Below, in pieces: positions 6,265 to 15,571 of a DNA stretch of 30,311 nt. This stretch comes from OMOG01 sp041485845 (GTDB lineage Bacteria > Acidobacteriota > Terriglobia > Bryobacterales > Bryobacteraceae). Numbering within the stretch: the first letter of the stretch is position 1; each line of letters opens with the position of its first letter. The stretch covers positions 1-30,311 of the forward strand of contig JBGPKH010000023.1 of the NCBI GenBank assembly GCA_041485845.1. Reading direction: 5' to 3'. The position numbers were made by a program, and so were the translations under genes. The notes beneath the pieces were generated by a model, which saw only the letters and a program-made list of their open reading frames with translations, had not been told where the DNA came from and made no database searches.

Positions 6265-8478
6265 ATGCAAGCAAACAAGGATGGGAAGCGACATTCTGCA
6301 TTCACTGTGCTGAAAACGCTGAAGCGCCGCAAGTTCTATTTGCTGGTCCCGATGGTGCTGGTCACGGCTGGTGTCGCGGTTTACACCGGGAGGCTACCGG
6401 AACGATTTCGCGCGCGGGCGCTGGTGGCTTCGGAGGCCGCGGTACCGGAGCCTTACTTAAGCGGAAAGGTCGACGGGCTAGCCACGGTCAACGTTCAGGA
6501 GCAGTTGCGCGCCATCCGCGAGACGCTTTTCAGCGCTCCGGTGCTGGAGACGGTAATTCGCGAATTCAAGCTGTACGACACCGCAGGGAACCGGACGCTG
6601 GAGCGGGCGACTGCCGATATGAAGTCGCGAATTCAGGTCCAGGTTGAGAGCCCCGATGCCTTCTATGTCGGCTTCGAGGGCGATGAACCACAGCAGGTGA
6701 TGCAGGTGGCAAACCGCCTGGTGACGCTGTTCGTCGAGCGAACGTCGGACCTGCACGGCCAACGTGTGGCGCAGGTGGACAGCCTCCTGGACGCAGAAGT
6801 CGATCGGCTGCGGACGCAACTCAGGGAACAAGAAGATGGGTTAAGGAACTACAAGCAGAGTGTGGCGCAGGAACTTCCCGATCGCCTCGCGGCCAATCTC
6901 AAGTGGCTCGAAAACCTGCAGCAGCAGGCGCAGAGTAAATCCGACCAGATAGCGGAAGCTCAGGCGCGGCGCCAGGCCGTGGTCAACGAGATCCTGGCTC
7001 TGGAAAATCAAGGAGCGCTGGAGGCGGCGCCGCGAGAGAAAAGCATCAACGAAACAACACTCGACGAGTTACGGCTCAAGCTGCGGCAACTCAAGACCCG
7101 GTACACTGCGGAGAATCCGGAGATCCAGCGAACCGAAAAAGAAATCCGGGATCTGGAGGCCCTCGGAACGCCCCTTGGGACTCGCCGCGAACCATCGCCC
7201 TTGCACATGCGCTACGTCGCATTGCAGGCCGAACTGACATCGATCGATCAACGCGTGAAGAGCTACCAACAGGAGCGATCCGCGCTGACATCCCAGATGG
7301 CCGGTTATGAAAGAAGGATCAACTCTTCGCCCGGCCTGGAAACGACACTTACGCGACGCATGAGGGATGCGTCGCTCACGCGCACGCAATACGAGACCAT
7401 GCTGGTGAAGCAACAGGCGCAGAAACTGGACCAGCGGGTGGAGAAGAGTAACAAGCATGTTGCGTTCAAGGTCATCGAGCCGGCCCAACTGCCTTCGGCC
7501 CCATACAGCCCGCAGCGTGAGCGGATCATCTTAATGGGTTTTCTGGCAAGTCTGGGGCTTGGGTTGGGCGCTGTGCTCCTCGTCGAACAGATGGATACGT
7601 CGTTCGAGACGATCGAAGAAGTCCAGGGATTCATGAATATCCCGGTGCTGTCGGCCATTCCCACGATAGCCAACAGCCTGCCCAGGATGCGCCCGGCCAA
7701 GAATGGGGTAGAAAATTGGCACAACGGGCCGATCCGGCTGGAAGCTCTGAAACTCAAGGACGATGGGATCGCTCCGGAAGAGCGGCGTCATTTTCAAGAG
7801 CACCGGCTCACCGTTCTAAGCGACCCTCAATCCATTGCGTCGCAACAGTACGGCATTCTGACGCTGAAAGTGCAGCGGTGGAGGGAACAAACCGGAGGCC
7901 GCGTGCTGGTTGTCACCAGTGCCGCGGGAGGAGAAGGAAAATCCCTGACGGCTTTGAATCTCAGCATGGCGCTCTCCTCGTCGGTGGACGGACGCGTTCT
8001 GCTGGTGGACTGCGACCTAAGGCGTCCCCAGGTGCATGAGCGTCTGGGGCTCAAGGACCCACCGGGTTTCAGCGATCTGCTGGCGGTGACCGACCGCGAG
8101 GTCAGTCCTTTTGTCTCGAAGGTCGGAAATTTGTACGTGATGCCGGGCGGCACTCAGGTGAGCGACCCCGCCGGACTTCTCTCCTCGCGGCGGACGCCGG
8201 AGATTCTCGCCCGCCTGAGGGAGAAATACCAGTTAATCGTGCTGGATAGTCCTCCCATCGTGCCGATTGCAGACAGCCATTTCCTGGCCGGCTTAGCCGA
8301 CGGAGTCATACTGGTCATACGCGCCCGGCAAACCCGTCGCGAACTGTTACAACGCGCCGTCGAGAGTCTCGGCGCGACCAACATACTGGGCGTTGTGCTG
8401 AACGATGTTGAATACGGAGACACTCGTTACGCCTACGCTTACCGGTACTATCAGCGGCACTACATGGGCCGGCGTTAA
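6265..8478 (+). CDS. Wzc-like polysaccharide co-polymerase and tyrosine autokinase
   Basis: This 737-residue inner-membrane protein joins a chain-length (Wzz/GumC) part to a CpsD-type kinase. It has a transmembrane helix near residues 27-43, a periplasmic domain with long coiled coil (about 150-390), and a second helix near 418-440. The cytoplasmic BY-kinase domain has Walker A AAGGEGKSLT (about 553-562), Walker A' VLLVDCDLRRP (about 578-588) and Walker B LIVLDSPP (about 656-663). The C-terminus carries a Tyr cluster, TRYAYAYRYYQRHYMGRR, the autophosphorylation site. Phosphorylation cycles of this tail are known to control polymer length and export. A decayed copy of this C-terminus lies at 3636-3829. 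GGAGGA at 6249-6254 is a ribosome site. Confidence 0.95.
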   Translation: MQANKDGKRHSAFTVLKTLKRRKFYLLVPMVLVTAGVAVYTGRLPERFRARALVASEAAVPEPYLSGKVDGLATVNVQEQLRAIRETLFSAPVLETVIREFKLYDTAGNRTLERATADMKSRIQVQVESPDAFYVGFEGDEPQQVMQVANRLVTLFVERTSDLHGQRVAQVDSLLDAEVDRLRTQLREQEDGLRNYKQSVAQELPDRLAANLKWLENLQQQAQSKSDQIAEAQARRQAVVNEILALENQGALEAAPREKSINETTLDELRLKLRQLKTRYTAENPEIQRTEKEIRDLEALGTPLGTRREPSPLHMRYVALQAELTSIDQRVKSYQQERSALTSQMAGYERRINSSPGLETTLTRRMRDASLTRTQYETMLVKQQAQKLDQRVEKSNKHVAFKVIEPAQLPSAPYSPQRERIILMGFLASLGLGLGAVLLVEQMDTSFETIEEVQGFMNIPVLSAIPTIANSLPRMRPAKNGVENWHNGPIRLEALKLKDDGIAPEERRHFQEHRLTVLSDPQSIASQQYGILTLKVQRWREQTGGRVLVVTSAAGGEGKSLTALNLSMALSSSVDGRVLLVDCDLRRPQVHERLGLKDPPGFSDLLAVTDREVSPFVSKVGNLYVMPGGTQVSDPAGLLSSRRTPEILARLREKYQLIVLDSPPIVPIADSHFLAGLADGVILVIRARQTRRELLQRAVESLGATNILGVVLNDVEYGDTRYAYAYRYYQRHYMGRR

Positions 8479-8503
8479 CTCGGGATGAGGCAAAGCGAAG
8501 AAG

Positions 8504-9556
8504 ATGGCCAAAGCAATTTTCTGGGCCGCACTTACGTGTATCGCATATGTCTACGTAGGGTATCCGCTATTGCTGGTGCTCTGGCGGAGATTGGCCCGGC
8601 GGCCGGTGCATAAGCGATATCAAGAGCCGAGCGTCAGCCTGGTGATCGCGATGCACAACGAGAGCAGGAACGTCCGGGCCAAGATCCAAAATTGCTTCGA
8701 CCTGGATTACCCCGCGGACAAGCTACAAGTGATTGTGTCGCTCGACGCGCCGACCGACGGCACCGACGTTCTGGTCCGGGATTACGCCGGCCAAGGCGTC
8801 GATATTGTCTACTGTCCGGTACGCAGAGGCAAAGCGGAAGCCCTGAACAGCGGACTGGCTATGGCGAGAGGCGAGATCGTGATGTTCGCCGATGCCAGGC
8901 AGCGATTGGAAAAATCGGCTATTCGCGAGTTAGTAGCGAATTTCGCGGAAGAATCCGTCGGAGCAGTTTCCGGAGCGTTGGTCCTGTTGGATGCACACGC
9001 CAAGGAAGCCACCGATGGAGTGGGTCTGTATTGGCGTTACGAAAAGAAACTGCGCGCGATGGAGAGCGACATCCACTCCGTGCCGGGGGCGACAGGAGCG
9101 ATCTATGCCATCCGCCGCAAGCTATTTGTGCCATTATCCCCGGGAACCGTTCTGGATGACGTGGTGGTTCCGATGAGGATCGTACTCGGAGGAAAGCGCG
9201 CTATTTTCGATCCGGCGGCGCGCGCGTACGGCGCTGTGACTCAAAGCCCGGACAGTGAATACGAAAAGAAGCTACGCACACTGACGGGTAATTATCAGCT
9301 TTTCGCTGAAATGCCCGAGTTGCTTGTGCCGTGGCACAACCCGATTTTTGTGCAGTTGATTTCTCATAAGGTCGGCCGTCTAATCGTGCCATATTGTCTA
9401 GCTGCCGTGTTCATCTCCAACTTGTTTTTGCCCGATGGTCTGTATCGTATAGTTATGTTTCTTCAGGTCACGTGGTACACCATGGCCTGCGCCGGCTGGT
9501 GGACGTCGCATCGCGGCGGCTTACGCCGCGCACAACTCCGCACCGTGCGGGAGTAA
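8504..9556 (+). CDS. Family 2 glycosyltransferase, truncated by an in-frame stop
   Basis: This membrane GT2 enzyme adds a sugar to the growing lipid-linked or polymer chain on the cytoplasmic face. It has one N-terminal helix (4-24), then a GT-A domain with VSLVIAMHNES, VSLDAPTDGT, FADARQ near residue 129 in the DxD position, GATGAIYAIRR, LDDVVVP near 217 and KLRTLTGNYQ near 260. Two hydrophobic segments follow (about 286-335). The frame ends with TAA at 9554-9556 after LRTVRE. The next codons continue in the same frame into a 46-residue stretch typical of the C-terminal membrane end of this family, so the gene is either split or nonsense-mutated. The full span (8504-9703) would be 399 residues plus the stop, a normal length. 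Activity is uncertain. Confidence 0.88.
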   Translation: MAKAIFWAALTCIAYVYVGYPLLLVLWRRLARRPVHKRYQEPSVSLVIAMHNESRNVRAKIQNCFDLDYPADKLQVIVSLDAPTDGTDVLVRDYAGQGVDIVYCPVRRGKAEALNSGLAMARGEIVMFADARQRLEKSAIRELVANFAEESVGAVSGALVLLDAHAKEATDGVGLYWRYEKKLRAMESDIHSVPGATGAIYAIRRKLFVPLSPGTVLDDVVVPMRIVLGGKRAIFDPAARAYGAVTQSPDSEYEKKLRTLTGNYQLFAEMPELLVPWHNPIFVQLISHKVGRLIVPYCLAAVFISNLFLPDGLYRIVMFLQVTWYTMACAGWWTSHRGGLRRAQLRTVRE

Positions 9557-9562
9557 GGGGAT

Positions 9563-9703
9563 ATGAGAAAAACGCTTGGAAAAGTCATGCTGATTCCGTA
9601 CACCTTTGTTTTGATGAACTGGGCGCCGGTTGCGGGCCTTTATTACTTTGTACGCGGCCGTCCCCTGGGCATTTGGAACCCGGCCGTAGTTAAGGACACT
9701 TAG
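9563..9703 (+). CDS. Small ORF: C-terminal membrane segment of the split GT2
   Basis: The 46-residue frame starts at ATG 9563 and ends at TAG 9701-9703. It is in the same frame as the GT2 gene, separated only by TAA and two codons. Its core, LIPYTFVLMNWAPVAGLYYF followed by VRGRPLGIWN, looks like the last membrane helix and basic end (FLxGR-x-x-W) of family 2 transferases. It has the run GGGG just before the ATG, but the spacing of two bases is too short for a good ribosome site. It may be translated by reinitiation and associate with the main part, or be dead sequence. Its stop is merged with AGGAGG (9702-9707), the ribosome site of the next gene. Confidence 0.6.
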   Translation: MRKTLGKVMLIPYTFVLMNWAPVAGLYYFVRGRPLGIWNPAVVKDT

Positions 9704-9717
9704 GAGGAACGTATCGG

Positions 9718-10938
9718 ATGACACGCTCGGCGGCGATAACGGACTTGGTGGAGGAGGCGCCGGTCCACGCGGAGATCCGCATCGAAACCATTACCGATCA
9801 ACAGTCCTTTGTGGATCTGGAACCGGTTTGGAACGAAGTGGCGGAAGCCGCTGGACTCGACCACCCTTTTCTGGAGTACGCCTGGGTGCGCACCTGGTGG
9901 GAGTCCTTCGGCGCCGGAAGCACCCTGCATGTTCTGGTGCTGAGGGCAGGCGATCGACCCATCGCCATCGCTCCGCTGATTTTGACGCCAGTCCGGATGT
10001 GGGGAATCAAGGTGCGGCGGCTGGGGTTCTTCTACAATGCGCACGTTCCGCGCGCGGACTTTCTTATCGCGGAACGACGGGAAGAGGTCTATCGCGCCAT
10101 CTGGGCTCACCTCTCACGGAACCGGTGTTGGGACCTTCTGCAACTCTGCCAACTGCCGGAAGGGTGCGCAACGCTGCAGGAAATGCCCAAGTTGGCAGCG
10201 GCGGACGACTGTCGAACCGGAGTTTGGGAATCCGAAGCTTCTCCGTACGTGCCGCTCGGCCCATCCTGGGGCGAGTACTTCGACAGCCTGGCGGCGAAAC
10301 ATCGCTCGAATCTGCGAAATCGATTTAAACGCCTCAAGGCGACGGGGCCGGTAGAGATCGAAGCAATCACCTCGGCCGAGGGGCTGAAGGAAGGGTTGGA
10401 AGCCGGTTTGCGGCTGGAAGCGGCGGCCTGGAAGGGTGAGGCCCGGACCGCCATCTCCTGCGATCCCGCCACCTCCAGGTTCTATTCGACTCTGGCAGGG
10501 CGCGCGGCCGAGCGCGGCTGGATTCGTTTGCACTTCCTACAGGCAGGCGCGACGCGAGTGGCCTTCGACTATAGCCTCTTCTACAAGAACCGGGCTCATC
10601 TGCTTAAGTTAGGTTACGACCCGGCTTACGCGCGCTTTTCTCCTTCGAACCTACTTCTCTGTCTGGTCTTGCAGAGCGCCTTCGAGCAGGGTGTGACGGA
10701 GTACGATTTTCTGGGAGCGAACGCCGACTGGAAGCTGAGTTGGGCCAGGCAAGTCAAGCGGCACTGCTGGCTCTTCGTCTTTCCCGGCACCTTCAAAGGA
10801 CGTTTTCTGCAACTCATCAAGTTCCAGCTTGTTCCATGGCTCAAACGTCCCGGCCTTCATCATGTACGCAGATTCATTCAGCGGGCGGCCGCTTACTGGC
10901 CGCATCGCGGCGTTCGAAGGCAGGACGAGAGACACTAA
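9718..10938 (+). CDS. CelD/BcsL-like GNAT acyltransferase (first copy)
   Basis: The 406-residue protein fits the CelD/BcsL and FemAB-like acetyltransferase group (Acetyltransf_6 type), which fold as GNAT domains and modify sugars or transfer acyl or aminoacyl groups in EPS loci. The N-terminal half has HPFLEYAWVRTWWESFG and SLAAKHRSNLRNRFKRL. The C-terminal half has LKLGYDPAYARFSPSNLLL and the closing EYDFLGANADWKLSWA motif. It is soluble, with no signal peptide. AGGAGG at 9702-9707 supports the ATG. The stop overlaps the aminotransferase start (TAATG). It is a paralogue of the protein at 12077-13246; the pair flanks an aminotransferase, which suggests N-acylation of an amino sugar, though this is inference. 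Confidence 0.85.
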   Translation: MTRSAAITDLVEEAPVHAEIRIETITDQQSFVDLEPVWNEVAEAAGLDHPFLEYAWVRTWWESFGAGSTLHVLVLRAGDRPIAIAPLILTPVRMWGIKVRRLGFFYNAHVPRADFLIAERREEVYRAIWAHLSRNRCWDLLQLCQLPEGCATLQEMPKLAAADDCRTGVWESEASPYVPLGPSWGEYFDSLAAKHRSNLRNRFKRLKATGPVEIEAITSAEGLKEGLEAGLRLEAAAWKGEARTAISCDPATSRFYSTLAGRAAERGWIRLHFLQAGATRVAFDYSLFYKNRAHLLKLGYDPAYARFSPSNLLLCLVLQSAFEQGVTEYDFLGANADWKLSWARQVKRHCWLFVFPGTFKGRFLQLIKFQLVPWLKRPGLHHVRRFIQRAAAYWPHRGVRRQDERH

Positions 10939-12077
10939 TGTACATCTCATCCTGGCCGGGACTAACACCTTATGAGTTTTTGCAACCCCACTCCGATGGG
11001 AACCTGCCGTATCCGCTGAATGCCGCGAACCGGCTCTCCTTCTGTGTGGCGCGCAGCGGCATCTATCACTTATTCCGGGCGTTGGAGTTCAAGAAGGACG
11101 ACATCGTCCTGGTCCCCGACTATCACAGCGGCAATGAAGTTTCTGCGATCCTGGCGGCCGGCGCCACCATCGTCTACTATCCGATACTCCGCAACCTGGA
11201 GCCGGACCTGGACGCACTGTCGCGCCTGGCAAGACTGAATCCTCGGGTCATTTACGTGATTCATTACCTGGGATGGCCGCAGCCGATGAAGGAGATCGCG
11301 GCCTTGTGCCGGGAGCGAGGCAGCATCCTGATCGAGGATTGCGCGCTTTCTCTACTTAGCGAACCGCAGGGCAAGCCGCTCGGCGCATCGGGGGACTATT
11401 CGGTTTTCTGCTTATACAAGACTCTGCCCGTGCCGAACGGCGGCTTACTGGTGCAGAACCGCAACATTCTGGAAAAACTTGCGGGCCTGGAACTGCAGCG
11501 TTGCCCGCAAACGACGGCCATCGGCCGCAGCGCCGAGCTGGCGCTGGAAGCCCTACGGTCCCGCGCGGATCTGGTTGGCAAGGTCTTGTTCGGAATCAAG
11601 AGGGCGTTTGGCCGGCTGCTGCGGGCGGCGGATGTACGGCAGGTGCCGATCGGCAACATCGGGTGGAACCTGGGCGACGTAAACGTTGCCATGTCTTCCA
11701 TCTGTGACACGGTAATGAAGCGGCTTGATTATGACCGCATCCGCAGAAAGCGACGGGAAAATTTTCTACTCTTGCGGCAAAAGCTGGCAGGCCGGGTGAC
11801 TATGCTGCGGGAAGACCTGGATGAAGGTGTCTGCCCGCTATTTTTTCCCATACTCGTGCGGGACAAACACGCGGCAGCCCGGGCCCTGTGGCAGCGGGGC
11901 ATCGGAGCGGTGGAATTTTGGAACGAAGTCCGTCCCCTGGCAGAGCAGGATAGCGGTCCAGGGGCACAGTATCTCCGGGCACACGTGCTGGAACTGCCGA
12001 TTCATCAAGACGTGGGACCGTCCCAAGTGGAATACATCGCAGACCAGGTGCTGCGTTTGGAATTGCAGCCCGCATAA
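10938..12077 (+). CDS. DegT/DnrJ/EryC1/StrS-family PLP aminotransferase
   Basis: This 379-residue PLP enzyme would aminate a keto-sugar nucleotide to an amino sugar for the repeat unit. The N-terminal part has the cofactor-binding order ARSGIYHLFRAL, VLVPDYHSGNEV, ILIEDCALSL (the conserved ED) and GDYSVFCLYKTLPVPNGG, in which Lys161 is the probable Schiff-base lysine. The C-terminal small domain has CPLFFPILVRDK and LELPIHQDVGPSQVEYIADQV. The start ATG shares its A with the upstream stop TAA, and its own stop TAA overlaps the next ATG the same way. It lies between two CelD-like acyltransferases. The sequence is a divergent member, so the substrate cannot be assigned. Confidence 0.86.
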   Translation: MYISSWPGLTPYEFLQPHSDGNLPYPLNAANRLSFCVARSGIYHLFRALEFKKDDIVLVPDYHSGNEVSAILAAGATIVYYPILRNLEPDLDALSRLARLNPRVIYVIHYLGWPQPMKEIAALCRERGSILIEDCALSLLSEPQGKPLGASGDYSVFCLYKTLPVPNGGLLVQNRNILEKLAGLELQRCPQTTAIGRSAELALEALRSRADLVGKVLFGIKRAFGRLLRAADVRQVPIGNIGWNLGDVNVAMSSICDTVMKRLDYDRIRRKRRENFLLLRQKLAGRVTMLREDLDEGVCPLFFPILVRDKHAAARALWQRGIGAVEFWNEVRPLAEQDSGPGAQYLRAHVLELPIHQDVGPSQVEYIADQVLRLELQPA

Positions 12078-13246
12078 TGACAGCGACCTTTACAAAAACG
12101 GAAGCACCGGGCTCACTCACTACGGTGGAAAGAATCGCCGATGGAGTTGGATTCGAGGCGCTACGGGATGAGTGGAGCGAACTCCTGCAAGCGAGTGACT
12201 CCGATTGTCTTTTCCTGACGTGGGAATGGCTCTATACCTGGTGGAAGCACCTGGCCGGGGACCGGCAACCATCGATTCTCGCCGTCCGCTGCGGGAAAAG
12301 ACTGGCCGCACTGGCGCCATTCGTTCTGCGGCCCGCGAGTCTGTTGCGCCGGCGTCCGCTTCCGGTGCTGGAGTTTCTGGGAAATGGGTGCGCCGGCTCC
12401 GACTATCTGGATTTCATTGTCCGTAGGGGCTGCGAACGGGAAGCGCGCCAGGCATTTGCGTCAGGTTTGGCGAAGGAGCGGGTAGTACTCGACTGGACTC
12501 AGTTACGGCGAGGATCCTGTTTTGCCGCCGGAGTCGCCTCAGACCTCGGCGGGAGGGACTGGAGCACTTCAGAGGCCGTAACGAACACGTGCCCTTTCAT
12601 TCCTCTATCGGGGGTGTCCTGGGATGCCTATCTGGCGACCCTGGGCGCGGAGCATCGTTACAACTTCAACCGCAAATGGAAGCGGCTCAACCGGGACTAC
12701 ACGGTGCAGTTCGAGCAGGTCCACACAGACGAGCAATGCAGGGAGTCGATGGACCTGGTCATGAAACTGCACAACATGCGGTGGCGCGACCGGGGAGGCT
12801 CGGACGCCTTCCACACCGCGGGTCTGGTCGAATTTCATCGCGAATTCAGCCGGCTCGCGCTGAAGCGCGGATGGCTGCGACTGTATGTGTTGCGGCTGAA
12901 TCAGAAGCCGGCTGCGTGTCTCTACGGGTTCTTATATGGCCGGACCTTCTATTTCTACCAATCGGGTTTCGACGCGGCGTATCACAAGCAGAGTGTCGGC
13001 CTGGTCTCGATGGGTCTTGGCATCCAGCGTGCTGTGGAAGAAGGAGCGATTGAGTACGATTTGTTGCACGGTAACGAAGGTTACAAGTCTCACTGGAGCC
13101 GCGACAGCCGCGAACTGGTCAGATTGGAATTATACCCTCCGAGCGTCGTGGGACGCATTTGCCGACGGTCCGTAGAACTCGATCGGGCGTCGCGCCGGAT
13201 TGCGCGGCGGGTGCTGACGAGCGTGCTGACGAGAAAGCCCATATGA
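12077..13246 (+). CDS. CelD/BcsL-like GNAT acyltransferase (second copy)
   Basis: The 389-residue soluble protein shares architecture with the gene at 9718-10938. It has FLTWEWLYTWWKHL near residue 50, ILAVRCGKRLAALAPFVLR, the central GAEHRYNFNRKWKRL segment, a C-terminal YFYQSGFDAAYHKQSVGLV stretch (here FYFYQSGF), and EYDLLHGNEGYKSHWSRDSR, the typical final motif. Its predicted role is transfer of an acyl or aminoacyl group to a sugar in the pathway. The two copies are clearly diverged, so they probably act on different positions or donors. ATG 12077 overlaps the previous stop; its own stop overlaps the deacetylase start (ATATGA). Confidence 0.85.
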   Translation: MTATFTKTEAPGSLTTVERIADGVGFEALRDEWSELLQASDSDCLFLTWEWLYTWWKHLAGDRQPSILAVRCGKRLAALAPFVLRPASLLRRRPLPVLEFLGNGCAGSDYLDFIVRRGCEREARQAFASGLAKERVVLDWTQLRRGSCFAAGVASDLGGRDWSTSEAVTNTCPFIPLSGVSWDAYLATLGAEHRYNFNRKWKRLNRDYTVQFEQVHTDEQCRESMDLVMKLHNMRWRDRGGSDAFHTAGLVEFHREFSRLALKRGWLRLYVLRLNQKPAACLYGFLYGRTFYFYQSGFDAAYHKQSVGLVSMGLGIQRAVEEGAIEYDLLHGNEGYKSHWSRDSRELVRLELYPPSVVGRICRRSVELDRASRRIARRVLTSVLTRKPI

Positions 13247-14319
13247 TTCGAAGCTGGATCAAGACCGGAGCCGCAGGAATTTTGAGCCGGACAGGCATGG
13301 ACAGGGTTGCCGGCTCGCTGTGGGGCTCGAACGGCGTCCCGGTAGTGATCGGCTACCACCGGGTGGTGGAGGATTTCGCGGCCAGCGCAGCCACTTCCAT
13401 TCCTTCGATGCTGGTGAGCCGGCAAATGCTGGAACGGCACCTGGACTGGATCGGCCGCCGCTTCCGATTTGTTTCGCTGGATGAATTGGGCGCACGGCTG
13501 GATGGGAGCGACAACTCTTGCGACGCGATCGCGGCCGTCACGTTTGATGACGGCTACGGCGATTTTTACGATCACGCGTTCCCGCTGCTTAAGCGAAAGG
13601 GCATTCCGGCGGCTGTGTTCGTGGTGACCGGCTTAGTGAACACCACGGGGGTTCAAACCCACGATAAGCTCTATCTCCTGCTGGCCAGGCGATTCGCGGC
13701 CCGCACCGGGAAGCCCGGCCACCTCGCCGGGTTGCCGCAGGGGTTGGTTGCCGGCAATCCGTATCAGGCCACTCGGGCGCTGCTCGAAGCGCTGCCCCAG
13801 GAAAGCATAGGAAGAGTGGTAGCGGCGTTGGAATCCGAGGCGCCGATTTCGGAAGACACTTTCAAACCATTTTACTCACTGACGTGGGAGATGCTCAACA
13901 GCATCCATCGCGCCGGCATGACGATCGGCTCCCATACCAAGACTCACGTCTTGATGACCACCGAGAGCGGACCGCGGGTAGCGGACGAAGTGACGGGGTC
14001 CCGGGAAGAGATCGAAAGAAGGCTGGGGACGGGTGTTCGACATTTCGCCTATCCCAGCGGTCAGTTCAACACAGCCGCGGTGAATGCGGTGGCGAACGCG
14101 GGTTATCGGTTTGGCTACACCGTATGCAGGCACAGGGACGTGGGACACCCCCACTTGACAGTGCCGCGGACCCTTTTATGGGAGAACTCCTGCCGCGATT
14201 TCCGGGGCGCCTTCTCGGGTGACATCTTGAACTGCCAGATCCGCCGCGCTTTCGACGTGGTGAGCGGATGCCGGCAGCGCCACCGAGTCAGTCAGGAGGG
14301 TGGCAATGTTCAGCGATAG
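13243..14319 (+). CDS. Polysaccharide deacetylase (NodB-like, CE4)
   Basis: The 358-residue protein has the NodB homology order: VTFDDGYGDFYDHAFP at about 99-114 with Asp102/Asp103 as catalytic base and metal ligand, IGSHTKTH at 228-235 with metal ligands His231 and His235, and RHFAYPSGQFN as the following motif. It would remove N-acetyl groups, from polymer or a lipid-linked unit, leaving positive charges. There is no signal peptide, so it may act on the cytoplasmic side, as is common for EPS-locus deacetylases. A ~60-residue insertion follows the first motif (VNTTGVQTHDKLYLLLARRF), seen in this subfamily. The start overlaps the upstream stop; the end overlaps the next gene by 14 bases. Confidence 0.92.
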   Translation: MIRSWIKTGAAGILSRTGMDRVAGSLWGSNGVPVVIGYHRVVEDFAASAATSIPSMLVSRQMLERHLDWIGRRFRFVSLDELGARLDGSDNSCDAIAAVTFDDGYGDFYDHAFPLLKRKGIPAAVFVVTGLVNTTGVQTHDKLYLLLARRFAARTGKPGHLAGLPQGLVAGNPYQATRALLEALPQESIGRVVAALESEAPISEDTFKPFYSLTWEMLNSIHRAGMTIGSHTKTHVLMTTESGPRVADEVTGSREEIERRLGTGVRHFAYPSGQFNTAAVNAVANAGYRFGYTVCRHRDVGHPHLTVPRTLLWENSCRDFRGAFSGDILNCQIRRAFDVVSGCRQRHRVSQEGGNVQR

Positions 14320-15571
14320 CGGGACTAGTGTGGAGACCCGGTTCTACTCATCCGCCGCTTCCCAAACTTGCTTCACGGAGCAGAGCGCCACCGCCACAGG
14401 GGCGCCGGCCTCCTACTGGCTGCTTCTCACGTTTCTATTTCTTCTTTACGCGAATCTGCCCTTTGTGGCGCCGGCGACCGAGGCACTCCGCCCAGACGCA
14501 GTCGTCGCCGGAGCCACACTGGCGATGTTGCTGGTGGAGGCCATGTTCGGGAGGCGGACTCTGTGTTTCGCCTGGCCCGAAGGATCTCTCCTGTTGGGCT
14601 TTGTGGGCGCCGCAGCGTTGTCTTGCCTGACTGCGCTGTGGCCGCGCCAGGCGGTCGAGTCCCTCTCCGACCTGGTGAAGATGGCGCTCGTCTTTTTCTT
14701 CATTGTCAACTGCGCAAATTCGGAGCGCCGCCTGCGGGGCGTCATGTGGACCATCGTGATCGGCGGGCTGATACCGGCTGCCGGCACGTTGAGAAACTAC
14801 TTACAGGGCAACTTAGTCGAAGGCAGGGCCTCATGGCTGGGGATCTTTGCCAATCCCAACGAGGTTGCTTACAGCCTGGTGATCCTCGTGCCTCTGGCGG
14901 CATTCCTGGCGACCGGTCTCGGCTTGGCGCCGCGCCTGGCGCTGTTGGGGATTTCGATGGTCTACATAGGCGCGATTTTCGTGACCTTCTCGCGCGGTGG
15001 ACTGGTGGGGCTGGCCGCGGTGGTTGGACTCTTCGCCTGGCGGAAGCGAAGTATCTGGCTTCAGGCCGCATTGGTGGCCCTGGTGGCGGCAGGCCTGGCG
15101 CTGGGCGGCAAGTACTGGTCACGGGGTGAAGACTTCTCCAGCCTGAAGGGCGATGTGAGTTTTCGGCAGCGGCTGGCAACCACGCAGGCGGGCCTGGCTA
15201 TGTTTGTCGATAACCCGCTGCTCGGTGTAGGACTGGGATGTTCGGTGATTGCCTGGCCGCTCTATGCGCCCAACGACCTTTATTCCCGCGGCGCCTTAGT
15301 GACCCATAACACAGTTATTCAGCCACTGGGGGAGACTGGAATCCTAGGGTTCATCCCATTTATGTTGTTTGTGGGTTTCGGCATCTATTACGCGCGCAAA
15401 CTGGCCCTGGACGCTTCGCGGCGGAGCCTGGCCAATCTAGGTGCGGGTCTGGAAATCGCCGTCTGGGGCTTTGTAGTCTGCGGGCTGTCGGGAGGTTACG
15501 TACTGACCTGGTTTCCATACATTCTGCTCGGCATGGTGTCGTCAGCCAGGCGGATCGGGGGAGAGAGCTGA
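14306..15571 (+). CDS. O-antigen ligase/polymerase family membrane protein (Wzy-like)
   Basis: The 421-residue protein has about 10-12 hydrophobic segments. It carries the Wzy_C/RfaL pattern: FANPNEVAYSLVILVPL, VTFSRGGLVGLAAVV, MFVDNPLLGVGLG in the large periplasmic loop, and VTHNTVIQPLGETGILGF. In a Wzx/Wzy locus with no lipid A core ligation gene, the likely job is polymerisation of lipid-linked units in the periplasm; ligation cannot be excluded. The start was set at ATG 14306 because AGGAGG (14294-14299) is six bases upstream; the GTG at 14300 directly follows that site and is too close. It overlaps the deacetylase end, and its stop overlaps the flippase start. Confidence 0.88.
   Translation: MFSDSGTSVETRFYSSAASQTCFTEQSATATGAPASYWLLLTFLFLLYANLPFVAPATEALRPDAVVAGATLAMLLVEAMFGRRTLCFAWPEGSLLLGFVGAAALSCLTALWPRQAVESLSDLVKMALVFFFIVNCANSERRLRGVMWTIVIGGLIPAAGTLRNYLQGNLVEGRASWLGIFANPNEVAYSLVILVPLAAFLATGLGLAPRLALLGISMVYIGAIFVTFSRGGLVGLAAVVGLFAWRKRSIWLQAALVALVAAGLALGGKYWSRGEDFSSLKGDVSFRQRLATTQAGLAMFVDNPLLGVGLGCSVIAWPLYAPNDLYSRGALVTHNTVIQPLGETGILGFIPFMLFVGFGIYYARKLALDASRRSLANLGAGLEIAVWGFVVCGLSGGYVLTWFPYILLGMVSSARRIGGES

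Noticed and set aside
10740..10937. In-frame upstream extension of the aminotransferase
   Set aside because: It lies in the conserved end of the CelD-like gene; the TAATG junction at 10936-10940 gives a natural start.
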